In this document: piece after piece, positions 24,988-34,368 of the stretch | How the letters are laid out: every line of letters starts with the position of its first letter | Numbering within the stretch: the first letter of the stretch is position 1 | Source: Elusimicrobia bacterium UBA6262 | GTDB taxonomy: Bacteria; CAYTYR01; UBA6262 | Length of the DNA stretch: 64,000 nucleotides | Direction of reading: 5' to 3' | Assembly: GCA_002441095.1 (NCBI GenBank) | Contig: DJVG01000038.1 | Location: forward strand, 291-64,290 | Position numbers and translations under genes: made by a program | Notes under the pieces: model-generated | What the model was told of the DNA's origin: nothing | Seen by the model: the letters and a program-made list of their open reading frames with translations, nothing else | Databases searched by the model: none

Positions 24988-26577
24988 ATGAATAGTAAAT
25001 TCGCAAAGACTGCGTTTTTTCTTCTTTTAATGTTGCTGGGACTTTCAGCAGCAGCTTTAACAGAAGATTTAAACGTACAATGGATCAAGGAATTTGGCAG
25101 CAGCGGATTAGACAATCTGCAGGGTATCGCCTGCGATCCTTCAGGTAATGTTTGTATTACCGGTTTTACGGAAGCTGCTTTAAGCGGCAACAGTCACAGC
25201 GGTGGGACAGATATGTTTGTGGCCAAGTATGATGCTGCAGGCCGGGAATTATGGACCAGGCAGCTTGGTACGGTGGAATCTGACCAGGGAGCGGCGCTGG
25301 CTTGTGATGGAGTAGGCAATATTTACGTCACTGGGCATACATCTGGCAGTTTCGAAGGGAAAACCAATGCCGGCGGGGCTGATATATTCCTGATCAAGCT
25401 CGAACCATCAGGTAAAATATTATGGATCAAACAATTCGGTACTTCAGAATCAGAGTATGGATTAAGCGTAGCTGCCGACTATGACGGCAATGTGTATGTG
25501 GTCGGGGATACCTATGGTAAGTTGACCGGTACCCGTAATTACGGGGAAGCGGATGTTTTCATCATGAAGTTTGATCCCTCCGGCGACCGGTTGTGGGGAG
25601 CCCAGTTCGGTACTGCTTCTGCGGAACATACTAAGATGGTGGCCATTGATATTTCCGGCAATATATATGTCACCGGTGATACCAGCGGCAGCCTCGAGCC
25701 AAAGGTTGCTTTTGGCGGTTACGATATTTTCCTGGCCAAATATAATCCCTATGGGGACCAGCTTTGGCTCAAACAGATAGGCACAGCAGGTAACGATTTT
25801 AGCGGCGGCGTGGCTGGAGATAACGCCGGGAATATATACATATCAGGAGAAACCAAGAGCCAGGTCAAGGGAAAGGCTAATAAAGGCTTAGGGTATATTT
25901 CCCTGGACAAGTTTGATGCGCAAGGTAAAATAATTTGGCACCGGCAATTAGGTACGCGGGCGTCAGATTCCAGCCTGGGACTGGCCATAGATGGTACCGG
26001 GGCGATCTGCATCGCCGGGGATACTACAGATAATTTAGGCCAAAACAAAAATAGCGGCCTGGCTGATGTTTTCCTGGTGAAGTATTATGCGTGCGGCAAT
26101 AAGCCCTGGATCATCGGGTTGGGCACAGATAAAAATGAATTTTGCACCGGAATTGCCTCAGATAAAGCCGGCAATGTATATGTGGCCGGATACACAGACG
26201 GTACTTTCGCCGGTAATAAAAATGCCGGCTATACAGATATGTTTATTATTTCTTTTAAGATCAATGGTTTGGTCCTGTGTGAAAAGGATGGGATTACGAT
26301 ATTGGGCGGGGCCAAAGGTTTTCTTGAACCGGCAAAAGAAGAAAAACTATACATTATGATGTTTCCCGATAAAGACGGGCAAGTAACCATGGAAATCCGT
26401 TCGCTGACCGGACAGCTGTCCTGGAAAAATGTAATAATAGCCAAAGAAAAAGTCCAAGAGATGGTCAGCTGGGACGGACGGGACCAGGATAGGAAAATAG
26501 TCCCGCCCGGGATGTACCAATTGCAGATAAAAGGCCCTGGTATTGATGTCCAGGAAAAAATTGCGGTAGTGCAGTAA
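24988..26577 (+). CDS. secreted SBBP-repeat beta-propeller protein
   Basis: This 529-residue protein has a signal peptide of ~25 residues. Seven repeats of ~52 residues follow the pattern W..Q.GT....G.A.D..GN.Y..G.T.G...........D.F..K.D..G, the SBBP (PF06739-type) repeat, probably a seven-bladed propeller. The last ~90 residues have a FlgD-like ending (TMEIRSLTGQLSW, VSWDGRDQDRKIVPPGMYQL), similar to the tails on the glucanases here. The function is unknown; such proteins are secreted or surface-bound. It is transcribed from its own promoter. Confidence 0.78.
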   Translation: MNSKFAKTAFFLLLMLLGLSAAALTEDLNVQWIKEFGSSGLDNLQGIACDPSGNVCITGFTEAALSGNSHSGGTDMFVAKYDAAGRELWTRQLGTVESDQGAALACDGVGNIYVTGHTSGSFEGKTNAGGADIFLIKLEPSGKILWIKQFGTSESEYGLSVAADYDGNVYVVGDTYGKLTGTRNYGEADVFIMKFDPSGDRLWGAQFGTASAEHTKMVAIDISGNIYVTGDTSGSLEPKVAFGGYDIFLAKYNPYGDQLWLKQIGTAGNDFSGGVAGDNAGNIYISGETKSQVKGKANKGLGYISLDKFDAQGKIIWHRQLGTRASDSSLGLAIDGTGAICIAGDTTDNLGQNKNSGLADVFLVKYYACGNKPWIIGLGTDKNEFCTGIASDKAGNVYVAGYTDGTFAGNKNAGYTDMFIISFKINGLVLCEKDGITILGGAKGFLEPAKEEKLYIMMFPDKDGQVTMEIRSLTGQLSWKNVIIAKEKVQEMVSWDGRDQDRKIVPPGMYQLQIKGPGIDVQEKIAVVQ

Positions 26578-26585
26578 TAAAGATA

Positions 26586-26773
26586 GGTTACCAGGTGATC
26601 AGGGAACCAGGAAATGGATATCAGGATAGCAGAATATCAGGAAGTTCCTGATAACCTGATTTCCCGATACTCTGACTTCCTGATACCCTGATACCCTGAT
26701 AATCTGATAACCACCTCCTGATGTCCTGATTACCTGATTACCTGATATCCTTTTTACATCTTTATATCCTGAA
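26586..26773 (+). repeat. ATCAGG word array (188 nt), sense then inverted
   Basis: About five degenerate ATCAGG/ACCAGG words on the left are followed by more than ten CCTGAT/CCTGATA words on the right, meeting at CAGGAAGTTCCTGAT (26638-26652). The halves are complementary, so the spacer can fold as a long imperfect stem. This fills most of the 317-nt spacer before secA; the rest holds a candidate terminator, a promoter and a second word family. Related arrays are at 32308, 34241 and 62294. Confidence 0.8.
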
Positions 26774-26782
26774 TAACAATCG

Positions 26783-26818
26783 CCCTGTTGGAAAACACCC
26801 TGACAGGGTTTGCTTTTT
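26783..26818 (+). terminator. candidate intrinsic terminator
   Basis: CCCTGT (26783-26788) and ACAGGG (26803-26808) pair around a 14-nt loop and are followed by TTTGCTTTTT. The stem is short. The T-rich end overlaps the -35 box of the next promoter. Confidence 0.45.
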
Positions 26819-26838
26819 AGGCTGAACTATGATATACT
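26810..26838 (+). promoter_or_regulatory. probable promoter of the secA operon
   Basis: TTGCTT (26810-26815), a 17-nt spacer and TATACT (26833-26838). It would transcribe secA-lnt-prfB with a leader of ~50 nt made largely of the word repeat at 26848. Confidence 0.55.
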
Positions 26839-26847
26839 ATTAAAATC

Positions 26848-26880
26848 AATTCTAAATTACAAATTACAAATGACAAATAA
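26848..26880 (+). repeat. AAATTACAAATGACAAAT word repeat in the secA leader
   Basis: TCTAAATTACAAATTACAAA and TGACAAATAA, in the same orientation as the copies at 5222 and 24413, end just before the GAGAGGA ribosome-binding site of secA. Confidence 0.6.
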
Positions 26881-26894
26881 GAGAGGATTAACCT

Positions 26895-29651
26895 GTGTTA
26901 GGTTGGATTTTACAAAAATTTATTGGCACGAAAAATGAGCGTGACCTGAAGAAAATGCTGCCGCTCGTGGAGCAGATCAATAGCTATGAACCAAAAATGG
27001 CGGCGGCGAGTGATGCTGACCTGCGTGCCAAGCTGGACGAATTCCGCCAGCGCCATAATGACGGCGAAACCCTGGATGAGCTCCTGCCGGAGGCTTTTGC
27101 CGTGGTTCGGGAAGCAGGCAAAAGAACTTTGCAGATGCGCCATTTTGATGTCCAGCTGATGGGTGGTATTGTCCTGCACCAGGGCAAAATCGCGGAGATG
27201 AGGACTGGCGAAGGCAAAACCCTGGTCGCGACCCTGCCGGTTTACCTCAACAGCATTACCGGCAAAGGGGTGCATCTGGTCACAGTCAATGATTACCTGG
27301 CTAAGCGGGATAGTGAATGGATGACTCCGATCTATAAATTCCTGGGGTTAACCGTAGGTGTGGTCCAGCACGATCTGGACAATCCGGCGCGGCAAGCGGC
27401 GTACCGTTGTGATATCACCTATGTCACTAATAATGAAATAGGCTTCGATTACCTGCGGGATAACATGGCTATTTCCAAAGAAGAGTGTGTCCTGCGTGAG
27501 TTGAATTTTGCCGTAGTAGATGAAGTGGACAGCATCCTGGTGGATGAGGCGCGCACGCCGCTCATCATTTCCGGGCCAGCGGAAGAGTCCACTGAGAAAT
27601 ATTATGTGATTAACCGCATTATCCCTCATTTAAAACGGCGCTGGGTTACGGAAAAAGAGGAAATAGAGGCCAAGTATAAAGAGATCAATTTGCAGAAAGG
27701 TTATGATGCCATAGTTGATGAAAAAAACAGCCTTTGGACGCTGACCGAAGAAGGAGTGGCTAAATGCGAGCATTTATTGGGCATTCCTAATATTTATGAA
27801 GATATGCAAAGTGAATGGGTGCATCATATCCTGCAAGCCGGCCGGGCCCATGACTTGTTCAAGAAAGACGTTGATTATGTGGTGAAGGACGGGGAAGTTA
27901 TCATCGTGGATGAATTTACCGGGCGGTTGATGCCGGGACGGCGCTGGAGCGAGGGCCTGCATCAGGCCGTAGAAGCCAAGGAAAATGTGCGCATTGCCGA
28001 AGAGAACCAGACCTTGGCTACCATTACGTTCCAGAATTTCTTTAAATTGTATAACAAGCTTTCCGGCATGACCGGCACTGCTGCTACTGAGCGGGAAGAG
28101 TTTTTCCATATTTATAAACTGGATGTCATGGAAGTACCGACTAACCAGAAAATGATCCGCCTGGACCATGCTGATGTGATCTATAAAACGGAAAAGGATA
28201 AATATAATGCCATTGTCAATGACATAACGGAATGTAACAAAAAAGGGCAGCCGGTACTGGTCGGTACCCGTTCCATCGAGAAAAGCGAAAAAATAAGCGC
28301 TATGCTGCGCCGGCAGGGACTCCAGCATAACCTGCTGAATGCCAAGTATCATGAGCAGGAAGCCTTTATTATTGCCCAGGCCGGACGCAAAGGCGGAGTG
28401 ACTATTGCCACCAATATGGCGGGACGTGGAACGGATATTATCCTGGGTGGAAATCCGGCGTATATAGCTAAAGAGAAAATGAAAACCTGGGGCATGGACC
28501 CAGACCTGATCGCTTTGGCCAGCGAATATACGCCAACGACTGATCCGGCTGTATTATCAGCCCGGAGCCAGTATCGCAAACTGGTGGAAGAGATAAAAAG
28601 GGAAACAGATTTAGAACATGAAGCAGTGGTTGACGCCGGCGGACTGTATGTGCTGGGCACAGAGAGGCATGAATCCCGGCGCATTGATAACCAGCTGCGC
28701 GGCCGCAGCGGCCGGCAAGGTGACCCTGGCTCCAGCCGTTTCTACTTGTCATTGGAAGATGAACTGATGAGGCTTTTTGGTTCAGACCGCATCAGTTTCG
28801 TGATGGATAAGCTCGGCATGCAGGAAGGCGAAGATATCCAGCATCCGCTCATTTCCCGGGCCATTGAATCAGCCCAGCGCAAAGTGGAAGCCATGAACTT
28901 TGATATCCGCAAGCAACTGCTGGATTATGATAACATCATGAATAAACAGCGGGAAGTGATCTATGACCAGCGGCAAATGGTCCTGGCCGGGGAAGATTTA
29001 AAAGAGCATGTGCTGGAAATGGTCAATGAAGTCGTGGCAGAAAAAACCGGCTTGTACTGTCCTGAAGGCATCTATCCGGAAAAATGGGAGATCAGTGCTT
29101 TTTCGTCCTGGTTCAAACAAAGCTATGGCCTGGAATTGAAGCTGGCCCAGGAAGAACTACTGCGGTTAAACCATGCGGCGTTCCAGGATATGGCCCTGGA
29201 AACAATAAAAAAAGCTTATGACGACAAAGAGGCTTCTGTCAGCACTGAAATGATGCGTTTCCTGGAAAGGCGGGTTGTCCTGCAGGTCGTGGATAATTGC
29301 TGGAAAGAACACTTATATGACATTGACCAGTTACGCAAAGGGATTGGTTTGCGGGCCTATGGCCAGAAAGATCCATTGGTAGAATACCAGCATGAAGCTT
29401 TCCGGCTGTTTAGTAATATGATCATGAGAATAAAGGAAGAGGTGGGTGGCTATCTTTTCAAGGTTAAAATGGTAGCGCAACCGCCAGAGCGGCCGAGGCC
29501 TAGGCCGGTTGAAGGGCAGCCTAGTCCTAAACAAGCGGTTATTTCTGCGGTAAAACCACAACCGAAAATACTGGACAAAATCGGGCGTAATGACCCCTGC
29601 CCGTGCGGCAGCGGCAAAAAATATAAGAAGTGTTGTGGCGCTAACGATTAG
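26895..29651 (+). CDS. secA: preprotein translocase ATPase SecA
   Basis: This is the 918-residue motor of the Sec pathway. Walker A ([12 protein letters not shown]) is near residue 103, the DEVD box near 208, and '[13 protein letters not shown]' and '[15 protein letters not shown]' belong to the second motor domain. The C-terminal zinc SEC-C motif ([14 protein letters not shown]) binds SecB or ribosomes. The length is normal. GTG start with GAGAGGA upstream. It probably forms an operon with lnt and prfB, 11 nt before lnt. Confidence 0.98.
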   Translation: MLGWILQKFIGTKNERDLKKMLPLVEQINSYEPKMAAASDADLRAKLDEFRQRHNDGETLDELLPEAFAVVREAGKRTLQMRHFDVQLMGGIVLHQGKIAEMRTGEGKTLVATLPVYLNSITGKGVHLVTVNDYLAKRDSEWMTPIYKFLGLTVGVVQHDLDNPARQAAYRCDITYVTNNEIGFDYLRDNMAISKEECVLRELNFAVVDEVDSILVDEARTPLIISGPAEESTEKYYVINRIIPHLKRRWVTEKEEIEAKYKEINLQKGYDAIVDEKNSLWTLTEEGVAKCEHLLGIPNIYEDMQSEWVHHILQAGRAHDLFKKDVDYVVKDGEVIIVDEFTGRLMPGRRWSEGLHQAVEAKENVRIAEENQTLATITFQNFFKLYNKLSGMTGTAATEREEFFHIYKLDVMEVPTNQKMIRLDHADVIYKTEKDKYNAIVNDITECNKKGQPVLVGTRSIEKSEKISAMLRRQGLQHNLLNAKYHEQEAFIIAQAGRKGGVTIATNMAGRGTDIILGGNPAYIAKEKMKTWGMDPDLIALASEYTPTTDPAVLSARSQYRKLVEEIKRETDLEHEAVVDAGGLYVLGTERHESRRIDNQLRGRSGRQGDPGSSRFYLSLEDELMRLFGSDRISFVMDKLGMQEGEDIQHPLISRAIESAQRKVEAMNFDIRKQLLDYDNIMNKQREVIYDQRQMVLAGEDLKEHVLEMVNEVVAEKTGLYCPEGIYPEKWEISAFSSWFKQSYGLELKLAQEELLRLNHAAFQDMALETIKKAYDDKEASVSTEMMRFLERRVVLQVVDNCWKEHLYDIDQLRKGIGLRAYGQKDPLVEYQHEAFRLFSNMIMRIKEEVGGYLFKVKMVAQPPERPRPRPVEGQPSPKQAVISAVKPQPKILDKIGRNDPCPCGSGKKYKKCCGAND

Positions 29652-29662
29652 AGGATAAATAG

Positions 29663-31201
29663 ATGATCAGATTATTGACTAGAAACAGTATCATGACCTT
29701 AAGTTCAGCGCTCTTGCTGGTATTGATCTTCCCGAAATATGATTTATCATATCTGGCTTGGATCTGCCTGATACCGCTATTGATCAGCATAGAGGGTGAA
29801 AATTTCGGCCGCTCTTTCCTGAATGGCCTGATTGTTGGTTTTATTTTTTATGCCGCTACGCTCTACTGGCTGGTCGGCACTTTGCATATCTACGGTAATT
29901 TTTCCTGGCTGATGAGCATTGCTATTGGCGCGCTTCTGATGCTGTACCTGGCTTTGTTTATGGCGCTGTTCTGCGGTATCACCAGTTTTTTTAGCCGTTA
30001 TTTTTATTCCTTCAATATTTTCTTTATCGCCTCACTCTGGGTAAGTTTGGAGTACCTGCGGACCTACTTGTTTACCGGGTTCCCCTGGAACCTGCTGGGT
30101 TATAGCCAATGGAATAACCTGCTGGTAGCCCAGGTTGCAGCTGTGACCGGAGTATACGGGGTATCTTTTTTAGTAGTACTGGTCAATGTCCTGGCCGCTA
30201 AAATGATCAGTTATAGTTTAGAATTGAACCACCGTAAACAGAGCTTCAGGAGCCTGGAAATATTTGTCCTGGTACTGGCCCTGGCTTTTGGGTATGGTTT
30301 CATTGTTTTAAACCGTCAGCAAGGGCCGGTCAAACAGAAATTGATCAAGACGGCAGTCATCCAGCCGAATGTACCGCCGGATATGAAATGGAATCCGCAA
30401 GAAAAACGCAATATCATGGGGCAATATGTTTCCTATGTGGACCGTTTAAAAAATAATAATCTTGAAGTCATTGTTTTTCCTGAAACTGCGGTCCCGGGAT
30501 TGTTGAAATACGACCGGTTTTTATTGGAGAAAACAGCAGAAATGGCCGGTAGCAGCAAAGCCTATTTACTGATCGGGTCGATTGATGTGGTGCAGCCGGG
30601 GGAAGAGCGGGCTTATACCTCATGTTTTCTGGTAACCCCGGATGGCCAAATCGCCGGGCAATATAATAAGAACCACCTGGTGCCTTTTGGAGAATTCGTG
30701 CCTTTCCGGAAGTATTTGGAAAAGATCTTCCCGGTCCTGAAAGAAATGGGGGATTTTGTCCCGGGGAATAGCCTGGAACTAATGAAAACGCCGCATGGCC
30801 ATTATGGCGTAAATATCTGCTATGAAGATATTTTCCCGGACCTGGTGCGGCGCCTGGCCAAGAACGGCGCGGAAGTTATCGTCAATATTACCATTGACTC
30901 CTGGTACCTTAATACGGCAGCTCCTTACCAGCATTTTTATATGAATGTCTTCCGGGCGATCGAAAATAGAAGATGGGTCATCAGAAGCGCCAGCACCGGG
31001 ATCTCCGGATACATCGATCCTTATGGTAATATTATCAGCCAGACCAGTCTGTTCGTGCCGGAAATCAGTATTTTCTCAGTCTCGCCGGAGAATAAAATAA
31101 CCTTGTACACCAAGTACGGGGATGTCTTTGCTAAGATATGCGTAGTAATAGTCATCCTGGGTTTTGCCAGCGGCCTGATCAGGAGGAAAGCGGTTGCCTA
31201 A
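29663..31201 (+). CDS. lnt: apolipoprotein N-acyltransferase
   Basis: This 512-residue inner-membrane enzyme adds the third acyl chain to lipoproteins. It has an N-terminal bundle of hydrophobic helices (~1-220) and a C-terminal nitrilase-like domain. The catalytic triad is visible: Glu in FPETAVPG (~273), Lys in NKNHLVPFGEF (~336) and Cys in VNICYEDIFP (~386). Its presence fits the Lol genes at 35.9 kb and the lipoproteins at 12.2 and 16.8 kb. The stop overlaps the prfB start. Confidence 0.95.
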   Translation: MIRLLTRNSIMTLSSALLLVLIFPKYDLSYLAWICLIPLLISIEGENFGRSFLNGLIVGFIFYAATLYWLVGTLHIYGNFSWLMSIAIGALLMLYLALFMALFCGITSFFSRYFYSFNIFFIASLWVSLEYLRTYLFTGFPWNLLGYSQWNNLLVAQVAAVTGVYGVSFLVVLVNVLAAKMISYSLELNHRKQSFRSLEIFVLVLALAFGYGFIVLNRQQGPVKQKLIKTAVIQPNVPPDMKWNPQEKRNIMGQYVSYVDRLKNNNLEVIVFPETAVPGLLKYDRFLLEKTAEMAGSSKAYLLIGSIDVVQPGEERAYTSCFLVTPDGQIAGQYNKNHLVPFGEFVPFRKYLEKIFPVLKEMGDFVPGNSLELMKTPHGHYGVNICYEDIFPDLVRRLAKNGAEVIVNITIDSWYLNTAAPYQHFYMNVFRAIENRRWVIRSASTGISGYIDPYGNIISQTSLFVPEISIFSVSPENKITLYTKYGDVFAKICVVIVILGFASGLIRRKAVA

Positions 31202-32304
31202 TAATCAAACCAATGAGATCCTGCATAAAGTTAAAACCGATCTGGAAAAGTTCCGGGGGTTTCTTTGAGCTAGAGCTGAAACAGCAGGAAATTGCGGTTA
31301 TTGAAGGCAAAGCCGGGGCTTCTGGTTTCTGGGATAACCAGCAGGAAGCCCAGAAACAGATGCAGCGCTTAAATAGTCTTAAAGAAGATGTAATGCTTTT
31401 CCAGCAGTTGGAAAAGGAGTTCCAGGAAACCCAGGGATTGCTGGAGATGGCGGCGCAGGAAAATGATGAACCCCTGCAGCAAGAACTGGTACCAGCTCTG
31501 GACAAACTGCAGAAAAAACTGGATCTTTTTATTTTCCGGGCTAAATTGAGCGGGCCATGTGACCGCAATAATGCTATCGTGACCCTGCATGCCGGAGCCG
31601 GTGGTACTGAATCATGTGACTGGGTAGAAATGCTGCTGCGGATGTACAGCCGCTGGGCCGAGAGTAAAGGGTTTGCCGCGGAGATCACGGATATATTGGC
31701 CGGGGAAGAAGCAGGCATAAAAAGCGTCACTTTTATCATTACCGGCCCTTATGGCTACGGCTATTTGAAATCAGAAACAGGGGTGCACCGGCTGGTACGG
31801 ATCAGCCCATTCGATGCTAATAAGCGCCGGCATACTACCTTTGCCTCATGTGATGTGATCCCGGAAATATCAGATGAGATAAGTATTGATATCAAGGAAA
31901 GCGATCTGCGCATAGATACATACCGGTCAGGCGGCCATGGCGGGCAGCATGTGAATAAGACCGAGTCAGCCATCCGGATCACGCATCTCCCTACGAATAC
32001 TGTAGTGCAAAGCCAGAAAGAACGTTCCCAGATCAAGAACCGGGCGACGGCGATGAAGCTACTGCGCGCCAGACTCTTTGAATTGGAGCAGGATAAACGC
32101 CGGAAACAGGCAGAAAAACACTATGATGACAAGGGCGCTATTGCCTGGGGCAGCCAGATCAGGTCATATGTTTTTTGCCCCTATACCCTGGTCAAAGATC
32201 ACCGCACCGGAGCGGAGATCGGCAATGTGCAAGCAGTGATGGATGGGGAAATAGACCCGTTCATAGAGGCGTTTCTTGATAAAAATGTAGCAATTGGCAA
32301 ATAA
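31194..32304 (+). CDS. prfB: peptide chain release factor 2, programmed +1 frameshift
   Basis: This is the factor that reads UGA/UAA. The true start is TTG 31194 after AGGAGGAA (31181-31188). It gives 24 codons (ending ...EKFRGFL) and then an in-frame TGA at 31266-31268. A +1 shift at CTT-TGA resumes at GAG 31267 and continues to 32304, for about 369 residues in total. RF2 hallmarks follow: SPF in RISPFDANKRRHT and GGQ in SGGHGGQHVNKTE. The longer unshifted frame starting at 31138 lies inside lnt and is not the real N-terminus. Confidence 0.95.
31255..31268 (+). promoter_or_regulatory. RF2 frameshift site (GGGGG-TTT-CTT-TGA)
   Basis: An internal Shine-Dalgarno-like GGGGG (31255-31259) lies 3 nt before the slippery CTT and the UGA at 31266-31268. 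This is the same spacing as the E. coli prfB site. Low RF2 slows termination at UGA and favours slippage to UUU-GAG, so the protein controls its own level. Confidence 0.93.
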
Positions 32305-32307
32305 AGA

Positions 32308-32424
32308 GTATCAGGTAATCAGGAGACCAGGAAGTGGACATCAGGACATCAGGATAGCAGGAAGTTCCTGATCCCCTGGTAACCTGATCACCACCACCTG
32401 ATACCCTGATATACTGATAGCCTA
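32308..32424 (+). repeat. ATCAGG word array, sense then inverted
   Basis: TATCAGGTAATCAGG-type words on the left and CCTGATA-type words on the right meet at the same core as in the 26.6-kb array, CAGGAAGTTCCTGAT (32358-32372). It fills the spacer between prfB and the sigma-factor promoter. Confidence 0.8.
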
Positions 32425-32431
32425 ATTAAAG

Positions 32432-32459
32432 GGAACTTTTCAGATCCGAATGTGTCTCA
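32432..32459 (+). promoter_or_regulatory. candidate ECF-type promoter (autoregulation)
   Basis: GGAACTT (32432-32438), a 16-nt spacer and TCTCA (32455-32459) resemble the GGAAC / TCnnA boxes used by RpoE-like sigma factors. It sits just before an ECF sigma gene. The transcript start would fall only ~8-10 nt before TTG 32474, making a very short leader, which lowers confidence. Confidence 0.4.
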
Positions 32460-32473
32460 ATAAGGGGAGAGAT

Positions 32474-33052
32474 TTGGTAGATCTAGACGATATCCAATTA
32501 GTCGAACGGACCCAGCGGGGCGACCAGCAAGCTTTTTCCCAGTTGTTTGCCAAGTACCAAAAAAAGGTCTTTAACCTGTGTTTCCGTTTTGTGGATGACT
32601 ACGAAGAAGCCAAAGATCTCACCCAGGAGACATTTGTGCGGGTCTATAACGGTATTAAAAAGTTTCGGCGTGAGGCCAGCTTTTCCACCTGGCTTTATTG
32701 CATTGCCAGTAATACCTGCAAAAACAAACTGCGCCACTGGAAAACACAGCCTAATCTTATGTCCCTGGATGAAACCTTTGAAACTGAAGATGACGAGATG
32801 ACCAGGCAGGTCGAAGATAAAAGCGATCTATCCCCGCTGGTTAAGGCAGAAACTAAGGAGGTCCAGGAGCAGGTACAAACAGCGATCAAATCCTTGAGCG
32901 TTGAACACCGGGAGGTGATCATTTTGCGGGATATACAGGGCTGCTCGTATGAAGAAATTGCCGCCGCCCTGGGTTGTAACCTGGGAACAGTGAAGAGCCG
33001 CCTTTCTCGCGCCCGGCTGGAATTAAAAGACAGGCTTAAAGGTAGTATTTAG
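32474..33052 (+). CDS. ECF-family RNA polymerase sigma factor (RpoE-like)
   Basis: This 192-residue protein has sigma region 2 (EEAKDLTQETFVRVYNGI, FSTWLYCIASNTCKN) and region 4 (VIILRDIQGCSYEEIAAALG, LGTVKSRLSRARLELK), the two-domain ECF layout. TTG 32474 with AAGGGGAG 4-5 nt upstream is preferred to ATG 32450, which lies inside the candidate promoter. The zinc-finger anti-sigma gene follows 72 nt later. The position near prfB, lnt and the Lol genes suggests an envelope-stress role, which is inference. Confidence 0.9.
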   Translation: MVDLDDIQLVERTQRGDQQAFSQLFAKYQKKVFNLCFRFVDDYEEAKDLTQETFVRVYNGIKKFRREASFSTWLYCIASNTCKNKLRHWKTQPNLMSLDETFETEDDEMTRQVEDKSDLSPLVKAETKEVQEQVQTAIKSLSVEHREVIILRDIQGCSYEEIAAALGCNLGTVKSRLSRARLELKDRLKGSI

Positions 33053-33071
33053 TAATCATAATTGTTAAGCT

Positions 33072-33107
33072 CCCGCCTAAAATATTGGCGGGTCCGCCTC
33101 GGGCGGA
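33072..33107 (+). repeat. two CCGCC/GGCGG hairpins before the anti-sigma gene
   Basis: CCCGCC-N9-GGCGGG (33072-33092) is followed directly by TCCGCC-TCG-GGCGGA (33093-33107). They lie between the sigma and anti-sigma genes, ending a few bases before the ribosome-binding site, and could adjust the ratio of the two proteins. The same CCGCC/GGCGG type occurs in the 48-bp repeat and at 53198-53219. Confidence 0.6.
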
Positions 33108-33124
33108 AAAGGAAGTGATGTAAA

Positions 33125-34237
33125 ATGAGTACAAAAAAACATATCAGGGAACTTTTATCGGTCTACCTTGACCAGATGTGTTCCGACGAGGAGAAAAAGA
33201 TCGTCGAAACTCACCTGGCCGAGTGCGCCGAATGCCGCCAGGAGCTGGCAGACCTGCGGAAAACTATTACGCTGGTTGCCGGTTTAAAAGAAATAAATCC
33301 TCCGGCAAACCTGTGGGCAGGCATAGAACAAAGAATCCAGAAAAAATCATTCTGGGAAATATTCGATTGGCGGCCAGTCCCGGTGGCTGTAGCTACAGTT
33401 GCTATTTTCCTGATGGCCGTAGCTATTAACAAGTATACCGTCAAGGTCGCGGAGCAGGAAAAAACCGGATTGAGGAATGATATAACTGCCGGCTCCAGCG
33501 TGCCGCTAACGTCACCGCTCTTAACACCAAAACTTGATCAAAGACTGGAAGAAATGCCGCCGCCAGCTAAAGCCAAAGTCGTACTTGCGCCAGAAGCTGA
33601 CTTTATGCGCCATAATGAACAAGTGATGGAAGAGAAGATTGAATATGTCACGACCAGTGTGCCACAATACGCAACTGGTAGAACGGCAATTTCCAGCGTA
33701 CCATTAACGGCTTCGTTCATGGGACCAACGCTGTTCCAGAATCTGGCCAAGAAAATTGGTGCCGCTAAAGACCTAGCCAGCCCGGCGCCAGCCGCCGATG
33801 CTCTTCGCAGCGACGAGGCAATGACCATGGAAGACGATGGCTCTGTCTATGTCAACGCGCCGCAGCAGATAGCTTCATTAACGGCAATTTCCCGTTCAAA
33901 AGGACAGTTAATGGATACCGATACGAGTATCACGCCTTCTTATGAAATAGTAATGGAAGTAGAAGATATGGAACGTACCATGCAGCGTTTACAGGCGGTA
34001 GCGGAAAATTACCAGGCCAGGCAGATAGACCGGTCTATAGATAACCAGGAATTATCCTATCGTGTGCACCAACAGGAATTCCCGAAGTTTATCAGCGAAG
34101 TGAACAAGCTGGGACGAGATCCCCGGCGCAAGGATGCTTCCATAGGCATGCAGGAAACAATAGCCGCCAATCGTTTTGGTACTTGTCCTTCAAGTGAGCC
34201 CCAACTTATCCGTATTAAATTAAATCCCAGCAAATGA
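33125..34237 (+). CDS. zinc-finger anti-sigma factor with DUF4349-like C-terminal domain
   Basis: This 370-residue protein has an N-terminal zf-HC2/ZAS motif (ETHLAECAECRQEL, His-X3-Cys-X2-Cys). One transmembrane helix (~87-107, VAVATVAIFLMAVAINKY) places the rest in the periplasm. The distal region (~275-370) with 'YEIVMEVEDMERTMQRLQAVAENY' resembles DUF4349-type coiled-coil sensors. It probably holds the sigma factor at 32474 at the membrane until a periplasmic signal releases it. Confidence 0.85.
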   Translation: MSTKKHIRELLSVYLDQMCSDEEKKIVETHLAECAECRQELADLRKTITLVAGLKEINPPANLWAGIEQRIQKKSFWEIFDWRPVPVAVATVAIFLMAVAINKYTVKVAEQEKTGLRNDITAGSSVPLTSPLLTPKLDQRLEEMPPPAKAKVVLAPEADFMRHNEQVMEEKIEYVTTSVPQYATGRTAISSVPLTASFMGPTLFQNLAKKIGAAKDLASPAPAADALRSDEAMTMEDDGSVYVNAPQQIASLTAISRSKGQLMDTDTSITPSYEIVMEVEDMERTMQRLQAVAENYQARQIDRSIDNQELSYRVHQQEFPKFISEVNKLGRDPRRKDASIGMQETIAANRFGTCPSSEPQLIRIKLNPSK

Positions 34238-34240
34238 GCA

Positions 34241-34355
34241 GTATATCAGACGATCAGGATATCAGAAAGGGGATACCAGGACATCAGGAAAGCAGGTTTT
34301 AATCTGATGCCCTGATTCCCTGTTAACCACAACCTGCTACTCTGATAATCTGAGC
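34241..34355 (+). repeat. ATCAGG word array, sense then inverted
   Basis: ATATCAG/ATCAGGA-type words run up to AGCAGGTTTTAATCTGATGC, followed by inverted CCTGATT, CCTGCTA and TCTGATAATCTGA words. It lies between the anti-sigma stop and the lysS promoter. Confidence 0.75.
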
Positions 34356-34368
34356 TCCTTAATTACCC

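Noticed and set aside
26586..26773. Possible CRISPR array
   Set aside because: Units are 6-12 nt and degenerate, there are no constant-length spacers, the second half is inverted, and no cas genes are present.
31138..31266. Alternative N-terminus for release factor 2
   Set aside because: This frame lies inside the lnt coding sequence and has no ribosome-binding site; TTG 31194 plus the CTT-TGA frameshift gives the correct RF2 N-terminus.
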